A stretch of DNA of 64,000 nt from Allium sativum. Taxonomy: Eukaryota > Streptophyta > Magnoliopsida > Asparagales > Amaryllidaceae. The stretch is from positions 632,945,303 through 633,009,302 of the forward strand of contig CM060910.1 of the NCBI GenBank assembly GCA_030737875.1, given 5' to 3'. Position numbers and translations under genes: made by a program. Of the stretch, positions 35,393-48,200 are shown in pieces (the stretch's first letter is position 1; each line of letters starts with the position of its first letter). The notes under the pieces are model-generated. The model did not search any database. It saw only the letters and a list, made by a program, of their open reading frames with translations, and was not told the origin of the DNA.

Positions 35393-37535
35393 TGTAACGA
35401 CCCACATTCTATGCATCAGAGGATCATAGAATATTTTTTTTTCCTGGTAAGTCGTATGGTCATGTAATTTGGGGAACGACTAGTGGGGTCATTTCTCATG
35501 TTCATGATTTTTGTCGATTTTTAAATGATCGGTTTGCCCCTAGCTGATCTTGTTTCGTTCATAACTTTTGATTGGTTAGGAGTTTTGATCTGAAACCACT
35601 TACATTAGATCCATTTGATGGTTTAACTTTCCGTAGAGTGGTCACATTAGTCAAACGGATTTATTGTTTGGAAGAAATAGCTGAATTAAGGTTTAGAGGG
35701 TGAAAAACAGCTTAATTGTGCTTAACCGGGTGATTAGTAGCTAAGCCCATTGGGGGAATTCGGGATTAGGAGTATATGAGGGCTGCTAGGGTTTAGAAAA
35801 TATTCTTTTTCAGCATTTTTCAGCCGCCACTAACCTTCTTTGAACCCTAGCCATGGCCTCCACTTTTTAAATCTCTTCAAAATACCTCTAAATCACTTTC
35901 TTATCAAGGATTAAGCTAATCAACATCAAACCAAGCCAAGATAACACCAAATCAGAGTTGGGGCTACTGCTAAACATTGGGATTCGACCCAAAACAGAGG
36001 ATATTTCAGATCTATAGTTTAATTTGTGGCAAAGGTGAGTGATTTGCATTATTTTTCACTAATTATGGCTAATTAGGTAATTAGCGAAGATTAGCGAAAT
36101 TATAACTCAGAAAAATCTAGAAAAAATTGTAAAATTCCAGAATATTATTTTATGTCTCTGATATGAATTTGGGCTAATTTTGCAAATCCCGGAATTCAGG
36201 GGATAAAGGGGGTTATTAGTGATAATTAGCGAAATTTTGCATCATAAAAATCTGGAAAAATTTGTAAAATTCTAAAATATTATTTTAGAGCTCTAATAGA
36301 AATTAGGGCTGATTTGGTTAAGTTTTGCTAATCTTATCATTTGTTGTTGTGAAACATGCTTAAGGGGAAAATTAGGGTGGGTATGTTTGATCCGTTTTGA
36401 CATATCATATTGTTGTTTTGCTGTTTGTGGATGTTTATACATGTTGCTATGGCTGTATGGTATGCTTTGTGATTGTTTAGAACAGTTAGAATGGTCAAAA
36501 ACGCCGTCGTGTGGCGTAAAACAGTCGCTGGAAAGAAGTGCAGGAAATTAGCCGAACCGGATCGGATCGGAGAAGGGGAGCACGATCTGGACCGTGGAGC
36601 GCCATGCAGCTCCCACCCGACCCGTTCTCCTGGAGTGCGCCACGATGTCACGATCCGACCCGCCTTCGAAGCTGTGTACTCATCTGAACCGGTCCGCTTG
36701 AGAGGAGGAGTCACGAGCTGGTCATGTGCCATGTCCCGATCCGACGGAGGAAGCACGAACCGATCCGATGGAGGGCGAGCACCACGATCCGACCCGAACC
36801 CAATGGGTGCCCACGATCCGAATTAGAGGAGTTGACATGGACGAACCGATCCGAAGCAAAGTGAAGAGAGAAGACCGAACCGATCTGGAGACGACTAGAA
36901 CTTGAGATGCAAAGGTAGTCCAAATGGGAAGTAGAACTCAGGATCCAGTTGGGAACCAACGAGTTAACTTCATGGTTGGACTTTGCTGCGGGACGTGTTA
37001 TTGTTTTGTTTTGTGGCTTATCGCTCATACCAGACTTTTGTCTGACCCAGATTTTTATGTCTCTTCTTATTACTCTGGGTGCTCCTAAACGAGCAGACTG
37101 GAGATAGGTTAGGTGGTATGCACGAGTAGCTGTACCGAAGACGAGCAGGAGGCTCCCGCGTATGATATATAGATATTCTCCCTTGTTGTTGAAGGTCACT
37201 GCTTGGGAATTAGTAGTGTACCTCCTTCTTTTACTTCCTTTTGCTTTAGAGACAGTTTTAAAGTTGTAATAATGATGTTGGATCATAAGCTGTATTTTGG
37301 ATTTCCGCTGCTATGATGATGATGGTTTTAGTTTTCAGCTTATGCAATGTCTCGCCTGTTTTATGTCAAGTATGTTACTTTTATATTTTAATCCATGCGC
37401 TGTGAAACATTCTACAGGTTTCTTTGTTAGTTCTTTCATCTTTTTTCCTTTCTTTGACGACCGTCCCGTGCTAGCGGACATGTGTACATCGCACTTTCGG
37501 AGGAAATGTCGGTTAATGCGGGGTGGGCTGTCACA
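35393..37535 (+). repeat. 5' LTR of the chromovirus
   Basis: It starts TGTAACGACCC and ends GGGCTGTCACA, 2143 bases. A GC-rich stretch at 36490-36850 repeats words around CCGATCCGA and opens shadow frames on both strands. The rest is AT-rich. The first 610 bases match 41791-42401. Confidence 0.9.
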
Positions 37536-37537
37536 CT

Positions 37538-37549
37538 TGGTATTAAAGC
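37538..37549 (+). other. Primer-binding site, initiator-Met type, mutated
   Basis: TGGTATTAAAGC differs at two positions from the usual TGGTATCAGAGC of plant initiator Met tRNA sites. It is two bases from the LTR end. Confidence 0.82.
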
Positions 37550-37743
37550 TCTAGGTTGCGTTGTTAACCTAGGGAAGTCATCAGGGAGAGATAGTACTTG
37601 TATATGAGAGCGCGTATTTGTGATTATTTTGGTTTTCAAAAGCTAAATATATATACATACTATTAGTATAGCTAGGGATGAAGTCGCATTGCACTAGCAC
37701 CACTATGGAGATGGTTAATCGTTTTCTCTTTACAGACTGAACA

Positions 37744-38860
37744 ATGAGCCGATATACGAGGGGTACTGGTAGAGGAGCCAATAATGGGAATGCTACTGAG
37801 ATGAGGACGATGTTTACTGGCCTCATGAGAGAGATACTTAGGGATGCTCGGGGAGCCATTTCTAATGCTACTAATGGTGGTGGTGCTGCAGTGCAGGCGC
37901 CTAGGGTCGATTTCGCCAAGCTAAACAAGGATTACACTAGCCTTGGTGGGAAGCCGTTCCACGGAACGGAGTCGGTTATAGAAGTTAAAGATTGGCTACA
38001 TAGTTGTGAGAGCATCGTTGAAGATTTGGGAATCGAAGACGCAATGAAGAGGAAGCTAGCATCGCGTCAACTACAAGGACGAGCTATGAATTTGTAGAAT
38101 GCTATTAAGGCAGCTACTCCTGAGGAACAAGTTACTTGGAATCAATTTAAGACTCGCTTTTTTGATAAGTTTATTCCAGCTGCTCATAAATCAGAATTGT
38201 TTAGGAAGTTCTTGGAGCTTAAGAAGAATGGTAGAGCAATCTTGGAGTATATAGCTGAATTCGACACTTTATCGAAATATGGATTGTCCCTTATCGATAC
38301 AGTTGAAAGGAAGAATGAAAAGTTCATAACTGGTTTAGATGGGTACTTGGGGGAAAGACTTATAAAGCATATCGATGAGATGTTTGAGTCTATTATAGGA
38401 AAGGCATTAAGGTCAGAGAGCCTTTTTCGTAAGTCAAAGACCGAAGTTGCTATTGCATCTACAGGGGAACCAAAGCCGCAAGCAGGCGGTGAAGGCAAGA
38501 AGAATTCTCAGAACAAGAGGAAGCAGAACCCGACCAAGGATTGTCGGAATAAGAAGAATAAGATGGTGGAGAGTGCTTTAGTTGTGGCAAGAAGGGCCAC
38601 TATGCCTGAGATTGCCGAGAAAAGCCTGGGGAAAGGAAGTGCTTTAACTGCGGTCAGGAGGGACACCACAAGGATGATTGTCCACAACCTCTTAGGGAGA
38701 AGCAGATTGTGAAAGCGTATGCTATCAACGCTGTTCCTTCTTCGTCGAATGCCCTAACTGTAGCGCAGAAGGGAAAATGCGTCGTTATCAAAGGTATGCT
38801 TTCTATTTAAGATGTTTCTGTTTGAGTATTGTTTGACAAACCCAAGATAGTCGATATACC
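37744..38860 (+). pseudogene. Chromovirus gag and start of protease, broken
   Basis: The frame starts MSRYTRGTGRG at 37744 and has a gag domain with VDFAKLNKDYTSLGGKPFHG and VKDWLHSCESI, as in Tekay/Del-like gag. A TAG stops it after RAMNL (38095-38097). The reading resumes in the same frame to the FRKFLELKKNGRAILEYIAEF block. Downstream, two CCHC knuckles are visible in a shifted frame (about 38571-38688): CFSCGKKGHYA with a stop before its last Cys, then CFNCGQEGHHKDDC. A protease-like VLFDKP follows at about 38825 without the catalytic DSGA. It is non-functional as it stands. Confidence 0.82.
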
Positions 38861-40475
38861 TTTAGTAGTGACGAACCTGGTTGGTGGTTCGACTAGCCTT
38901 AGTATGATTTGTCGTAACGTGGTCTTATCGAGTCATGGATGTATGTTTGTTTGTGATTGCTTTGTTTTGGGCTTTACTGGGTTTAGCATTATTTTGGGGA
39001 GTCGATCTACCCTAAAGGAATAGGGTAGTATTAGGTACCTACCTAGTGATGGCGATAGTAACTGGAGTTAAGGAAGCTGAGAGGTTATCGTTGTAATAAG
39101 TTCTAGTTGTCTCTGGGAGGCAAATGAGTGCTACAATGCTTAGTTGTTTTGCTAGTATCACCTCACGTGGATTGTCCGAGTTCGGAGGAGATGTTCCTTG
39201 GGTGCTTGTTTGATATTTGTTTAGGCCTTTGGGGCTTGTGCTTGGGGAATGTCGAGTTCGACTAGGATGGTTTGCGTAATAGATAAATAGTTGTTGCGAT
39301 TCTTCATTGGATGATATCTTGGTTTACTCGAGGAGCGATGGGCAGCCGTGACATGGTAAGACTGTTTAATGGTATAGATTGCCCCGAGTTAGACTCGATA
39401 GGGTTATGAGATGGCTCGACTGGAACTCGAGAAAGATGCAAAGTAATGGATTGTTTAGAACACTATGCCGATGTTCTCTTTGGATAGTAGAACTTTGAAG
39501 AAATAGGATGTGTTCGTTGATCATGGAAGATGCAACGAAGATTAGGACGATTCAAGTTGGACTTGAACTCGTAAAAGAAAATGGGTGTTCATTGATCTTG
39601 GAGATGCAACGAATAGGGAGATGACTCACGTTGGACTAGAGTTTGTCGGTAATGGATACTCAAAACTGGGTCTGAGTTATAGATTGACTCGAGTTGGACT
39701 CGAGAAGGCTGCGAGGAATTGGATTTGGCTCGAGTTGGACTCGAGAGGGCATCAAGATAATGGATAGACTTGGGTTGGACTCAAGTATTTTAGGCGGACT
39801 TAAAAAGCAGGGGTATCTGGGGACGCCCGTTACCTTGGATCCGTTGGACGTGATCTAGCTATCCTTGGAGGATAAACGTGCGTTGGACGTACGATTGTCC
39901 ATTTGGAGGCTGGGCTTCCATTAGTTCTTGATGTTGGTTGGACCAGACATACAAGAATCGACATATTGGGATTGATTAGACCAGTCATGTAGGTGTCGAT
40001 GTGTTCATGGCTTTAGCAGGTGATAGGTAGGACTTGTTTGATGGATGTTATGGTTGCTATGTTTGTACCTATCTTTCTTCTCTTGAGTAGACTATCACCT
40101 GTAGGGTTCTAGCGATGGGGAACAAAGAGATGGTAGTATAGACGGACATTAGGCTACATATCAGTGCAGTGGGGTAGTCATTACTCCATGGGGTAGAGTG
40201 ATCGTGGCAAGGCTATGAGCCAGTGCAGTGAAGTTATCATGACTTCATGGGGCAGAGTGGACATAACAAAGGATTTAGGTGCGGTAACAATTGCATTGAG
40301 CAGGAGGCATGCCAGTCTAGAGGTTATGTTTCTGGGTTGGAAGCAACTAGAGTATATCACAGGATATGATTTCAGACCCAAGAGTGAATTGGATTCAGAA
40401 ATGCTAGTAAGCTTGACGATTAGATCGATTTTGATTGAGTGGATTGGTTCCTGGTAGAAGGACGATCCTAACCTA
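38861..40475 (+). pseudogene. Degenerate pol middle, reverse transcriptase not recognisable
   Basis: Only short frames are open. Words such as GGTTGGACTCGAGA repeat irregularly (39360-39790), which looks like decayed and partly rearranged sequence. I do not find the reverse transcriptase active-site motif. By position it is the place of reverse transcriptase and RNase H. Confidence 0.45.
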
Positions 40476-41616
40476 TTGGAAATCTTCTCTAGGGTAGAGA
40501 TGGGTATTGATGGAAAGAGAATGATCAAGCAAGGATTTGATCAAGAAGGATGGCTTCGAAAGAATAGGGGACTAGTTGTACCCAATGTAGACGGACTGAG
40601 AGATGAAGTGCTTAGAGCATATCATCACTCGAAACTGACTATACATCCTGGTGGTAACAAAATGTAATGAGACATGGATCAAACCTACCACTGGGAAAGG
40701 ATAAATAAGGACGTTGGGAAGTTTATGTCCAAATGCATGAATTGCCAGTTAGTTGAAGCTGAGCAAAAGAAGTCTAGTGGGTTGTTACAACCATTAGAAA
40801 TTCCTAAATGGAAATGGGAACAAGTCTCAATGGATTATATTGATGGTTTACCAAGGACTAGGTTAGGTCATGATGGTATTTGAGTGAATTGTATACTAGA
40901 GGATCTTTTGAGAACTTATATATTGGATTTTGGAGGGTCATGGGATGGCCATTTGTATCTGCTTGAGTTATAGTTATTAGCCCAGTATTGGTATGGTTCC
41001 AAGTGAAACTTTGTACGGAAGACCGTGCAAAGCACCATCATGTTGGTTGAAGAATGGTGAGAAATTTGAGCTTAGACCAGAAATAATAAGAGGGATTTCA
41101 GGCCAGATCAAGGTTATCCAACAGAGAATGAATATTACCTAAGATAGGCAGAAAACTTATGTCGATAAGAGACGAAGAGATTTGGAATTCTTCGTTAACG
41201 ACTTGGTGTTCGTCAAGGTCTCTCCGTTGATGATTGTGATTCGTTCTAGTGGGAAAGAGCACCAAGGTTTGTTGGTCCATTTTCAGTTCTCGAGCAAGAT
41301 GGGAATTTGGCATATAAAGTTGAGTTACCAGACAAGACGGCGGGAGTTCACAACATATTTCATGTTTCCCAGTTAAGGAAGTTTGTGCAAGACCCTAATG
41401 TGGCTATTTCACCAGATCAGTTGGACGATATCGAGGTTGAATTCGAGGCGGATGGGAACCGCAAGCCTATGCGTATTGTTGGGAACGATACGAAGCAGCT
41501 TCGAAGGAAGGCAGTGAAACTAGTCAAAGTTCAATGGAGGCGATGATGAGAAAGGATGCACTTGGGAAACAGAGGAGGACATAAGGAAGAAGTATCCAGA
41601 ACTCTTTGCTTGGTAA
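40476..41616 (+). pseudogene. Chromovirus integrase remnant with chromodomain
   Basis: The H2C2 zinc-binding part of integrase is visible: AYHHSKLTIHPGG, two stops, then SKCMNCQLVE. The start of the core (WEQVSMDYIDGLP, about 40823-40860) follows. Most of the catalytic core is missing: the next recognisable piece, ETLYGRP, begins about 150 bases on. The C-terminal part has the GPY/F-like segment with VHNIFHVSQLRKFV. A frame change near 41545 leads into GCTWETEEDIRKKYPELF, the end of a chromodomain. Chromodomains direct integration toward heterochromatin (family knowledge). The pol frame ends with TAA at 41614-41616. Confidence 0.85.
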
Positions 41617-41771
41617 GGTTTTTGTAGTGATAATTCTTCCCTTATTAGTAAACCGCATGCTAGGATAAGCTTGTTGTGTTGTTTTGTATGTTTTATTGTT
41701 TGAAATGATTGATAGGCATGCAGAATTCTTTATATGTTTCAGTTAAGGAATTTCGGAGACGAAATTTCTTA

Positions 41772-41790
41772 GGGGGGGGGGGGGGGAGAA
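41772..41790 (+). other. Polypurine tract of the chromovirus
   Basis: A run of about 15 G followed by AGAA sits directly against the 3' LTR start, where plus-strand priming is expected. Confidence 0.9.
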
Positions 41791-42401
41791 TGTAACGACC
41801 CGCATTCTATGCATCAGAGGATCATAGAATTTTTTTTCTCTTGGTAAGTCGTATGGTCATGTACTTTTTGGGGAAAGACTAGTGGGGTCATTTCTCATGT
41901 TCATGATTTTTGTCGATTATTAAATGACCGTATTGCCCCTAGCTGATCTTGTTTCGTTCATAACTTTTGATTGGTAAGGAGTTTTGACCTGAAACCACTT
42001 CCATTAGATCCGTTTGATGGTTTACCTTTCCGTAAAGTGGTCACATTAGTCAAACGGATTTACCATTTGGGAAATATGGCTGAATTAAGGTTTAGAGGGT
42101 GAAAAACAGCTTAATTGGGCTTAACTGGTGATTAGTAGCTAGGCCCATTGGGGTATTTCGGGATTAGGAGTATATGAGGGTTGCTAGGGTTTAGAAAACA
42201 TTCCTTTTCAGTATTTTTTAGCCTCCACTAACCTCCTTTGAACCATAGCCATGGCCTCCACATTCTAAATCTCTTCAAAACACCTCTAAATCACTTTCTT
42301 ATCAAGGATTAAGCTAATCAACATCAAACCAAGCCAAGATAGCATCAGACCAGAGTTGGGGCTGATGCTAAGCATTGGGATTCGATCCAAAATAGAGGAT
42401 A
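41791..42401 (+). repeat. 3' LTR of the chromovirus, truncated by insertion
   Basis: It matches 35393-36005 and then switches from LTR sequence (GAGGATAT) to a TACTACAAC transposon end. The missing LTR remainder (TTCAGATCTATAG onward in the 5' LTR) is not seen later in the window. Confidence 0.88.
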
Positions 42402-43393
42402 TACTACAACAAAAAAGGCTTTTAACAGCGGTTCAAAAACGCTATTATAAGTTATAACAGCGTTAGTATAAACGCTGTATATCGACATGCTGTCGTAGAC
42501 CCATAATTTTCAACAGCGGAAAATAAACGCTGCTAAAAATTGAGTTTAAGTTGTTAATCTTTATGCACAACTTTTATAATGGGCTGTTAATAGTTTTCAA
42601 GTGTATGGTGCTTCCATTTTCATTAGCGATTGACAAACGCTGTTAATAAATTTAACAGCGTTTTCATTTTTGTTGTCAAAAGTTTGCTTAGATGTTCTAC
42701 AGTTTCATCAGCATTTTGTAAACGCTGTTATTTTGTGTTCAAAGCAATGACATCATCGAATAAACGCTGTCTTTTGTTGTTTCGATTTTTACTTCATTTA
42801 TATTACGTTATATTATCACACACATATCAACATCATTTAAATATAATTCAAACAACCAGTATTCATAACATGTATGAATCAAACGAAAAAATTACCATAT
42901 AAACACATAACTATTAATCATTTACATAAAGCTATATACCTTGTAATTCATAAACAAAGACATCGTCTATAAATCATGTTTACATAAAAAAAAATAGCAC
43001 CATAAACTAAGTTAACACAATATCCATTAAACAAAAATACAACATCTACAAACACGAATACAATATTCTTGAAGCAATTTGCACAGAATAATGAGAACAA
43101 AACGGGTAACCAATATATTTCATATGCACACCATGGAAGAAGAACATGTATTTTATATTTTCGCAACAATGGTTTTTAGTTACCTACAATGAAGAAATTC
43201 ATGAGCTAATGATTATGTTAGTAGCAAATGACATGTTCTAACCTTGGCTAAAATTAACATATGGATTTTGCTAATAGTAAATGACATGTTGCGACCACTT
43301 TGGCTACTCCCATATTAGTTTCAATCCCCAGAAATATAGCGACCACCAAGAGAATTTATCACAACCAACCATTGCTTTTAGGCTTGCAAGTCA

Positions 43394-43597
43394 TTGCTGT
43401 TCGGAACAGCAAGCCTGTGCTTGCTGTTCCGAACAACAAGCGCAATTGCTATTCCGAACAACAAGCGCAATTGCTATTCCGAAACCACAATCCTTTGCGG
43501 CTTGCTGTTCCGAAACAACAGCCTAAGAGCTTGCAGTTCGGAACAACAAGCTCCAGCTTGCTGTTTCGAACAACAAGCTATGGCTTGCTCAAGCAAG
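43394..43597. repeat. Array of about 8 imperfect palindromes
   Basis: The array has units around GCTTGCTGTTC-n-GAACAACAAGC. Unit 1 (43394-43412) has perfect 9-base arms TTGCTGTTC/GAACAGCAA around one base. Unit 2 (43419-43441) has 11-base arms with one mismatch. Further units lie near 43446, 43470, 43500, 43529 and 43556, and a CTTGC-TCAAG-CAAG palindrome closes the array. Frames in this stretch (R, N, S, Q-rich) come from the repeat. Confidence 0.88.
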
Positions 43598-43979
43598 ATG
43601 AAAATTTTGTGATTTTAAATGTGCAAAGGAGTAGCCACGGAGGCAAAACCGCCTAAAACTAATACATTGATACTTATATGTGGGTTTGAACCTTAAATAA
43701 TGTATAACCAATGCTAAACACAGATTAGCAAGCAGAAATTCATTTTGCGAGGATAGCAAGGAAAAAAGAAAAGTTCACATATGCATGAGACATTATATTA
43801 AGAAGAAAATTTACCACATATGGATGAAACATTATTTACTAAATTGGACTGTCATGATTTCATTTATTTTTATTTGCAAATTGGGCTGGTTTCGCCAGAT
43901 TGTTGCCAACTATCATTATGTAACAATGTACTAGTCCTCACAATCATGCAACCAAATTATTTAGAAGGAAACCATTTTA

Positions 43980-44074
43980 CATTTATGACTAACAAAAAAA
44001 AATCAGAAATTTCAAATTTTTTAGAAGGTATTTGCATTTATGACTAACAAAAAAAAATCAGAAGTTTCAAATTC
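43980..44074. repeat. 55-bp tandem duplication
   Basis: CATTTATGACTAACAAAAAA occurs at 43980 and 44035 with the following AATCAGAA-TTTCAAAT shared. Confidence 0.85.
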
Positions 44075-45270
44075 TCACCAATGAGTTCTTTTCACAGCCT
44101 CACTCAGTTTACATCCAATTCTCAGCTTTACAAACCTCAGCAGCATCATTCCTTGCTTCAGTACTCAAGTCCCAGCTTGTTACATACATGTATTATCAAA
44201 AAGAAGAAGTCCGAGATAAAATTAAATAAATTTAAATATTAAGCACAACTGGTATTGGGGCACTTTATAGATGTATCTACACTTCCTTCATGTGGTAAGT
44301 AAAATAGTTAAATGATTCCACGTAAGTTATCGGTGATGCCTAACATTTCTATGATCACCACACTGCAAAACAACAAGCACTTTGGGAAAACACAAATGTA
44401 TAATAATATTACTGCTTAGAGTAGGATTAACTAAATTTCCATATTATTTAACAAAAGAAGAAATTTGATTGTGAAATTCAAACATTTGACTAATCTTTTT
44501 GTCATGATTTCAGATATGTTTGAGTTTCACATTGCTAGTCCCATCACTTGTTTAGAATTCAGCAACTATCCTTTTGCCATGTTTTAATATTATTTTGTTT
44601 CCATCGAGTTTATACATTGATCATCTCCTTCAAATTTCTATAGTGTGCATTAGTCATTATTTTTTATGTTAATTTAAAATACCAACCTATACTATTTTAT
44701 TATCATTTCAATTTATGTAGCTGCAAATTTCCATGCTATTTGACACAAAAATAAACATGAACAATGATGACTGAGTTTGAAATAAGTGAAAAGAAATACC
44801 AACTGTGTTTAAGAAAGCCTAATGCATAATAATTAGACAAAATATGAACACAGTTCGATACTTGAACTGCCAGCCATGCTGGTTAGCAATTATTGTTAAT
44901 AAGGTGGGTCAAACCATCATATCGTAAGGGGTATGAAAATCATCCACATAAAAATAAAACTCAGAAATTTACACCACATAATGAACCCAACTAAATAAAA
45001 TATGAATTAAATTTATCTGTATTTTGGTCAAACTCACTTGAAACTGTTCTTTTATAATTGAACAAATTTTCAATGCACACATTGCTTGCATAATATCAAA
45101 CATAAATATACGACACGTCAGAGAATTGGATAGACGATACCTGCAATTTGCCTTGACGACACCTGCACTTTGCCTTGATGTATAAGTAGAGACTACCCAC
45201 TATATAGCAGGTCCAAGCTACATGTATAGTTAAAATGGTTCTATACTAACATTCATTAATATACCACTGA

Positions 45271-48200
45271 TGTAACAACCCGGAAAATCTGAACCAGTTT
45301 GAAAATTTTTAATTTGGCTATTTTAGTGAATTTAAGATATTTAAAATAAATATTTTAAATAATAACGACAAAAAGTAAGTTTGAATCGATATTTGAAAAT
45401 AAATATAATTAATTTTAATTATAAACAAGGCCTGAAATGGCGTGGTAGTTTCAATATTTGAATTCAAACTTTGACTGACTGTACCGGGTGCAAAAAAAAC
45501 GGATTTAAGTGAAACCAAAAATATTTGAATCTGTTAGTGAATATCTTTCTAACGAATCTGAAAAATCGAAGTTTCGTAGCGGGAAGCAAAAGTTATGGCC
45601 AAATGAATTTTCAGAAAGGTCGCTATAGAGTTTATATAGCCCGTGAAAATGGCCATTTTGCAAACGACCTCAGAATTCGATGAAACCACTTCTGTTGGAT
45701 CCGAGATGTCAAATTATAACTAGGTTTCAAATTTCATAATTTTTGAAGCTAATATGTGAGCGTGGCAAAGGAAAATGTGTTTGGTCGATTTCTATTAAAT
45801 TGGATCGACCAGAAAAGGGCCATTTTTCAAACGGTCTCAGAATTCGACGAAACTAGTTTTGTTGGGACCGTATCGTTAAAACATAGCTAGATTTATTTTT
45901 CGGGAATTTTTAGAATCAGTATGTGGCCCCGGCAAATTGAAATGTACGTTCAAATTAAATATTGAATGTTTTATATTTTAATTTGAAGAGAAACTGACTC
46001 AAACAGTCGAATGGGCCTACGAAACATATCCCATTGTGTTTGGAATGGGGGTATTTAGCTAGGGGCGACAGTCGTTGGGTCTGGATTGGGGTTCGTGTGT
46101 GAAAGAGGGTATTTTTGGATTTTTAAAATTTATAAATATAAAAAAAATATCATTGGGCCACATCATTTCTCTCTCCCCGCTTTCTCTCTCTCCCTCCCAT
46201 CGCGAACGATGGAAACCCCTTCTATCCTTCTCGTCCATTTTCTGGCCAAACCACTTCGATTCAGACCTCGATCCAGTTGAGGATTTTGAAGAGTTCGAGA
46301 CGAGCTTCAAATCCATACCAAGTACTCCCTCTTTCGTGAGGTATTTCATTCGAATCACCCCCGGGAACGTCCACACTTTGAAACGCCGCCGAGAGCCACC
46401 CAGACCACCGAGTTCATCGCGGTTAGGGTCCCTGGCGCGCCTCTCCTTGCTTTTCTTCATGGTGAAGGCCGATCGTCCTATCGATTCACGGATTGCACGA
46501 CAAGTTCAAACCTAGTTTTGAAGATTTCAGAAAGGTAACGGCTGATAATATTAAAACCGTTTTAATAGCACTTTAAAGCGCTACGGTTTTTGATTTCACT
46601 GTAAAAATCATATCTTTTTCGTTTTTGACGAAATTTAGTGAAACAAGAGACAGTGGACTCGTGTGAACGTCTTCTACATTCTAGAAGAGACCGCATATTT
46701 TTCTGAGCCTTGTGCTATTTTTGGTGGAGTGGAACCCAATGTGAGATTTCTAAATTATAAACGATATGGAAAACGACGATGTATAAATTATATAGTCGAT
46801 GTATGAGTTATATAAGCGTTGTACACCTCATGTATAAGCATTGTATAAGTTGTACGTTCGATGTATAAGTTATATATGCGTTGTAAAAATTATATATGTG
46901 TTGAAATTGAAGTGAAATATACTTATATATATATATACGCCCCTCGTCCACAAACCATGGACGATATTTATTGGTTGTGATTGGTGTGAAAATTGGTTGA
47001 TAGCGAATAGTTGATTAGAATTGTTTGTGGTTGAAAAATACCCGTTTGTGATTGAGAATTATTTGGTTGAAACCACATAGGATTAGTTTGTGGAAAAGAA
47101 AAAAAATAAACATGCCGCCTGCGTGTGAACTAGATGCATGAAATTCCCATTGTCAAAAGCTGCGAGGCTTTAAGGTAGAGCGAGGAGCCGTACTAGGGAC
47201 GGTCCCGGTTTTAACTACCCTGCCGTTATGCTGCCGAAATTTTCAATAATATTCATGTGTTAGAATTATTTTCATGCGTTGAAACTATATTCATGTGTTG
47301 AACAGAAATTCATGTGTTGAATAGAAATTCATGTGTTGAACGACATTCATGTTTTGAAATAAATTGTTTTATAATAAAAATCATATTTTTATCATCTATA
47401 TGAACTATATAAAATAGTCGTGTTTTGAAATAAATTGTTTTATAATAAAAATAATATTTTTATCATCTATATGAACTGTATAAAATAGTCGTGTTTTGAA
47501 ATAAATTGTTTTATAATAAAAATCATATTTTTTATCATTTATATGAACTATATAAAATAGTTGTGTTTTGAAATAAATTGTTTTACAATAAAAATCACTT
47601 TTTTTTATATACATGAATTGTTAAAAATAGTGAAGTGTCGAAATAAATGTTTATTGGATAAAAATATCATTTTTGTCAAATGTATGAAAAGAATATGGTT
47701 TTGAAATCGAAGAATCGATTATATTTTTATATATATATATATATATAATTAAAATATATCGAATAACGAAGCTGCAGTTCGTGTTTTGAAACCGTGATTT
47801 CAAATGATTAGTGCGGGAGATCCGACCATCGGATTTTCCCGAAACCGAAACCATTGGGTTCGTTTTGGAAATATCTTTCCAACGACACCAACTTTGTGAA
47901 GATCCAACGGTTGGATTGTCTGGAATGTTTAATTCAAATCTGAAGAAAAACAGTGCCAGAATTGATTATATATATATATAAATAATTAAATTAAATCGAA
48001 TAACGATGCTGTAGTTCGTATTTTGAAATCGAAACTTCAAACGAGAGTACCGGGAGATCCGACCATCGGATTTTCCCAAAACTGAAACCTTGGATTCGTT
48101 TTGAAAAGATCTTTCTAATGATATAAAATTTGTGAAGATCCAACGGTTAGATTTTCATATATGCGTAAATCAAATCTGAAGAAAAACAGCACCACGGCTG

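Larger units (their letters stand above)
35393..42401 (+). mobile_element. Decayed chromodomain Ty3/gypsy retrotransposon
   Basis: The 5' LTR is 35393-37535, with the primer site at 37538. Remains of gag, protease, integrase and a chromodomain (37744-41616) follow. Next come a polypurine tract (41772-41790) and a 3' LTR cut at 42401 by another transposon. The two LTRs differ at roughly one base in 15-20 over their first 250 bases by eye, so the insertion is old. Reverse transcriptase is not recognisable. The chromodomain and the integrase C-terminal motifs place it with Tekay/Del-like chromoviruses. The 5-bp left flank is GATGA; the right flank is not in view. Confidence 0.88.
42402..45270. 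mobile_element. Left end of a third CACTA-like element
   Basis: It starts TACTACAACAAAAAAGGC inside the chromovirus LTR. At least six AAACGCTG/CAGCGTTT-type words follow between 42420 and 42770, fitting subterminal transposase sites. The right end is not in the window, so the element would span beyond 64000 and contain the giant LTR insertions. I find no transposase domain in the visible parts. 42800-43380 and 43660-45270 are AT-rich, with no gene I can support. Confidence 0.55.

Noticed and set aside
36473..36826. Possible captured host exon in the chromovirus LTR
   Set aside because: There are no splice signals or recognisable protein. Base composition and word repeats explain the frame.
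36337..37286. Frames of 117-191 codons on both strands in the chromovirus 5' LTR
   Set aside because: They are GC-rich LTR sequence with repeated CCGATCCGA words and have no domain. The LTR boundaries explain the region.
42630..42902. 90-codon plus-strand frame near the third CACTA-like end
   Set aside because: It overlaps the AAACGCTG subterminal repeats and has no domain.
43281..43656. Three overlapping plus-strand frames rich in N, S, C and Q
   Set aside because: They are produced by the palindrome array in three frames. No family resemblance.
46059..46515. 133- and 146-codon frames on opposite strands
   Set aside because: They lie in the GC-rich leader of a truncated LTR, and sister LTRs do not keep the frame.
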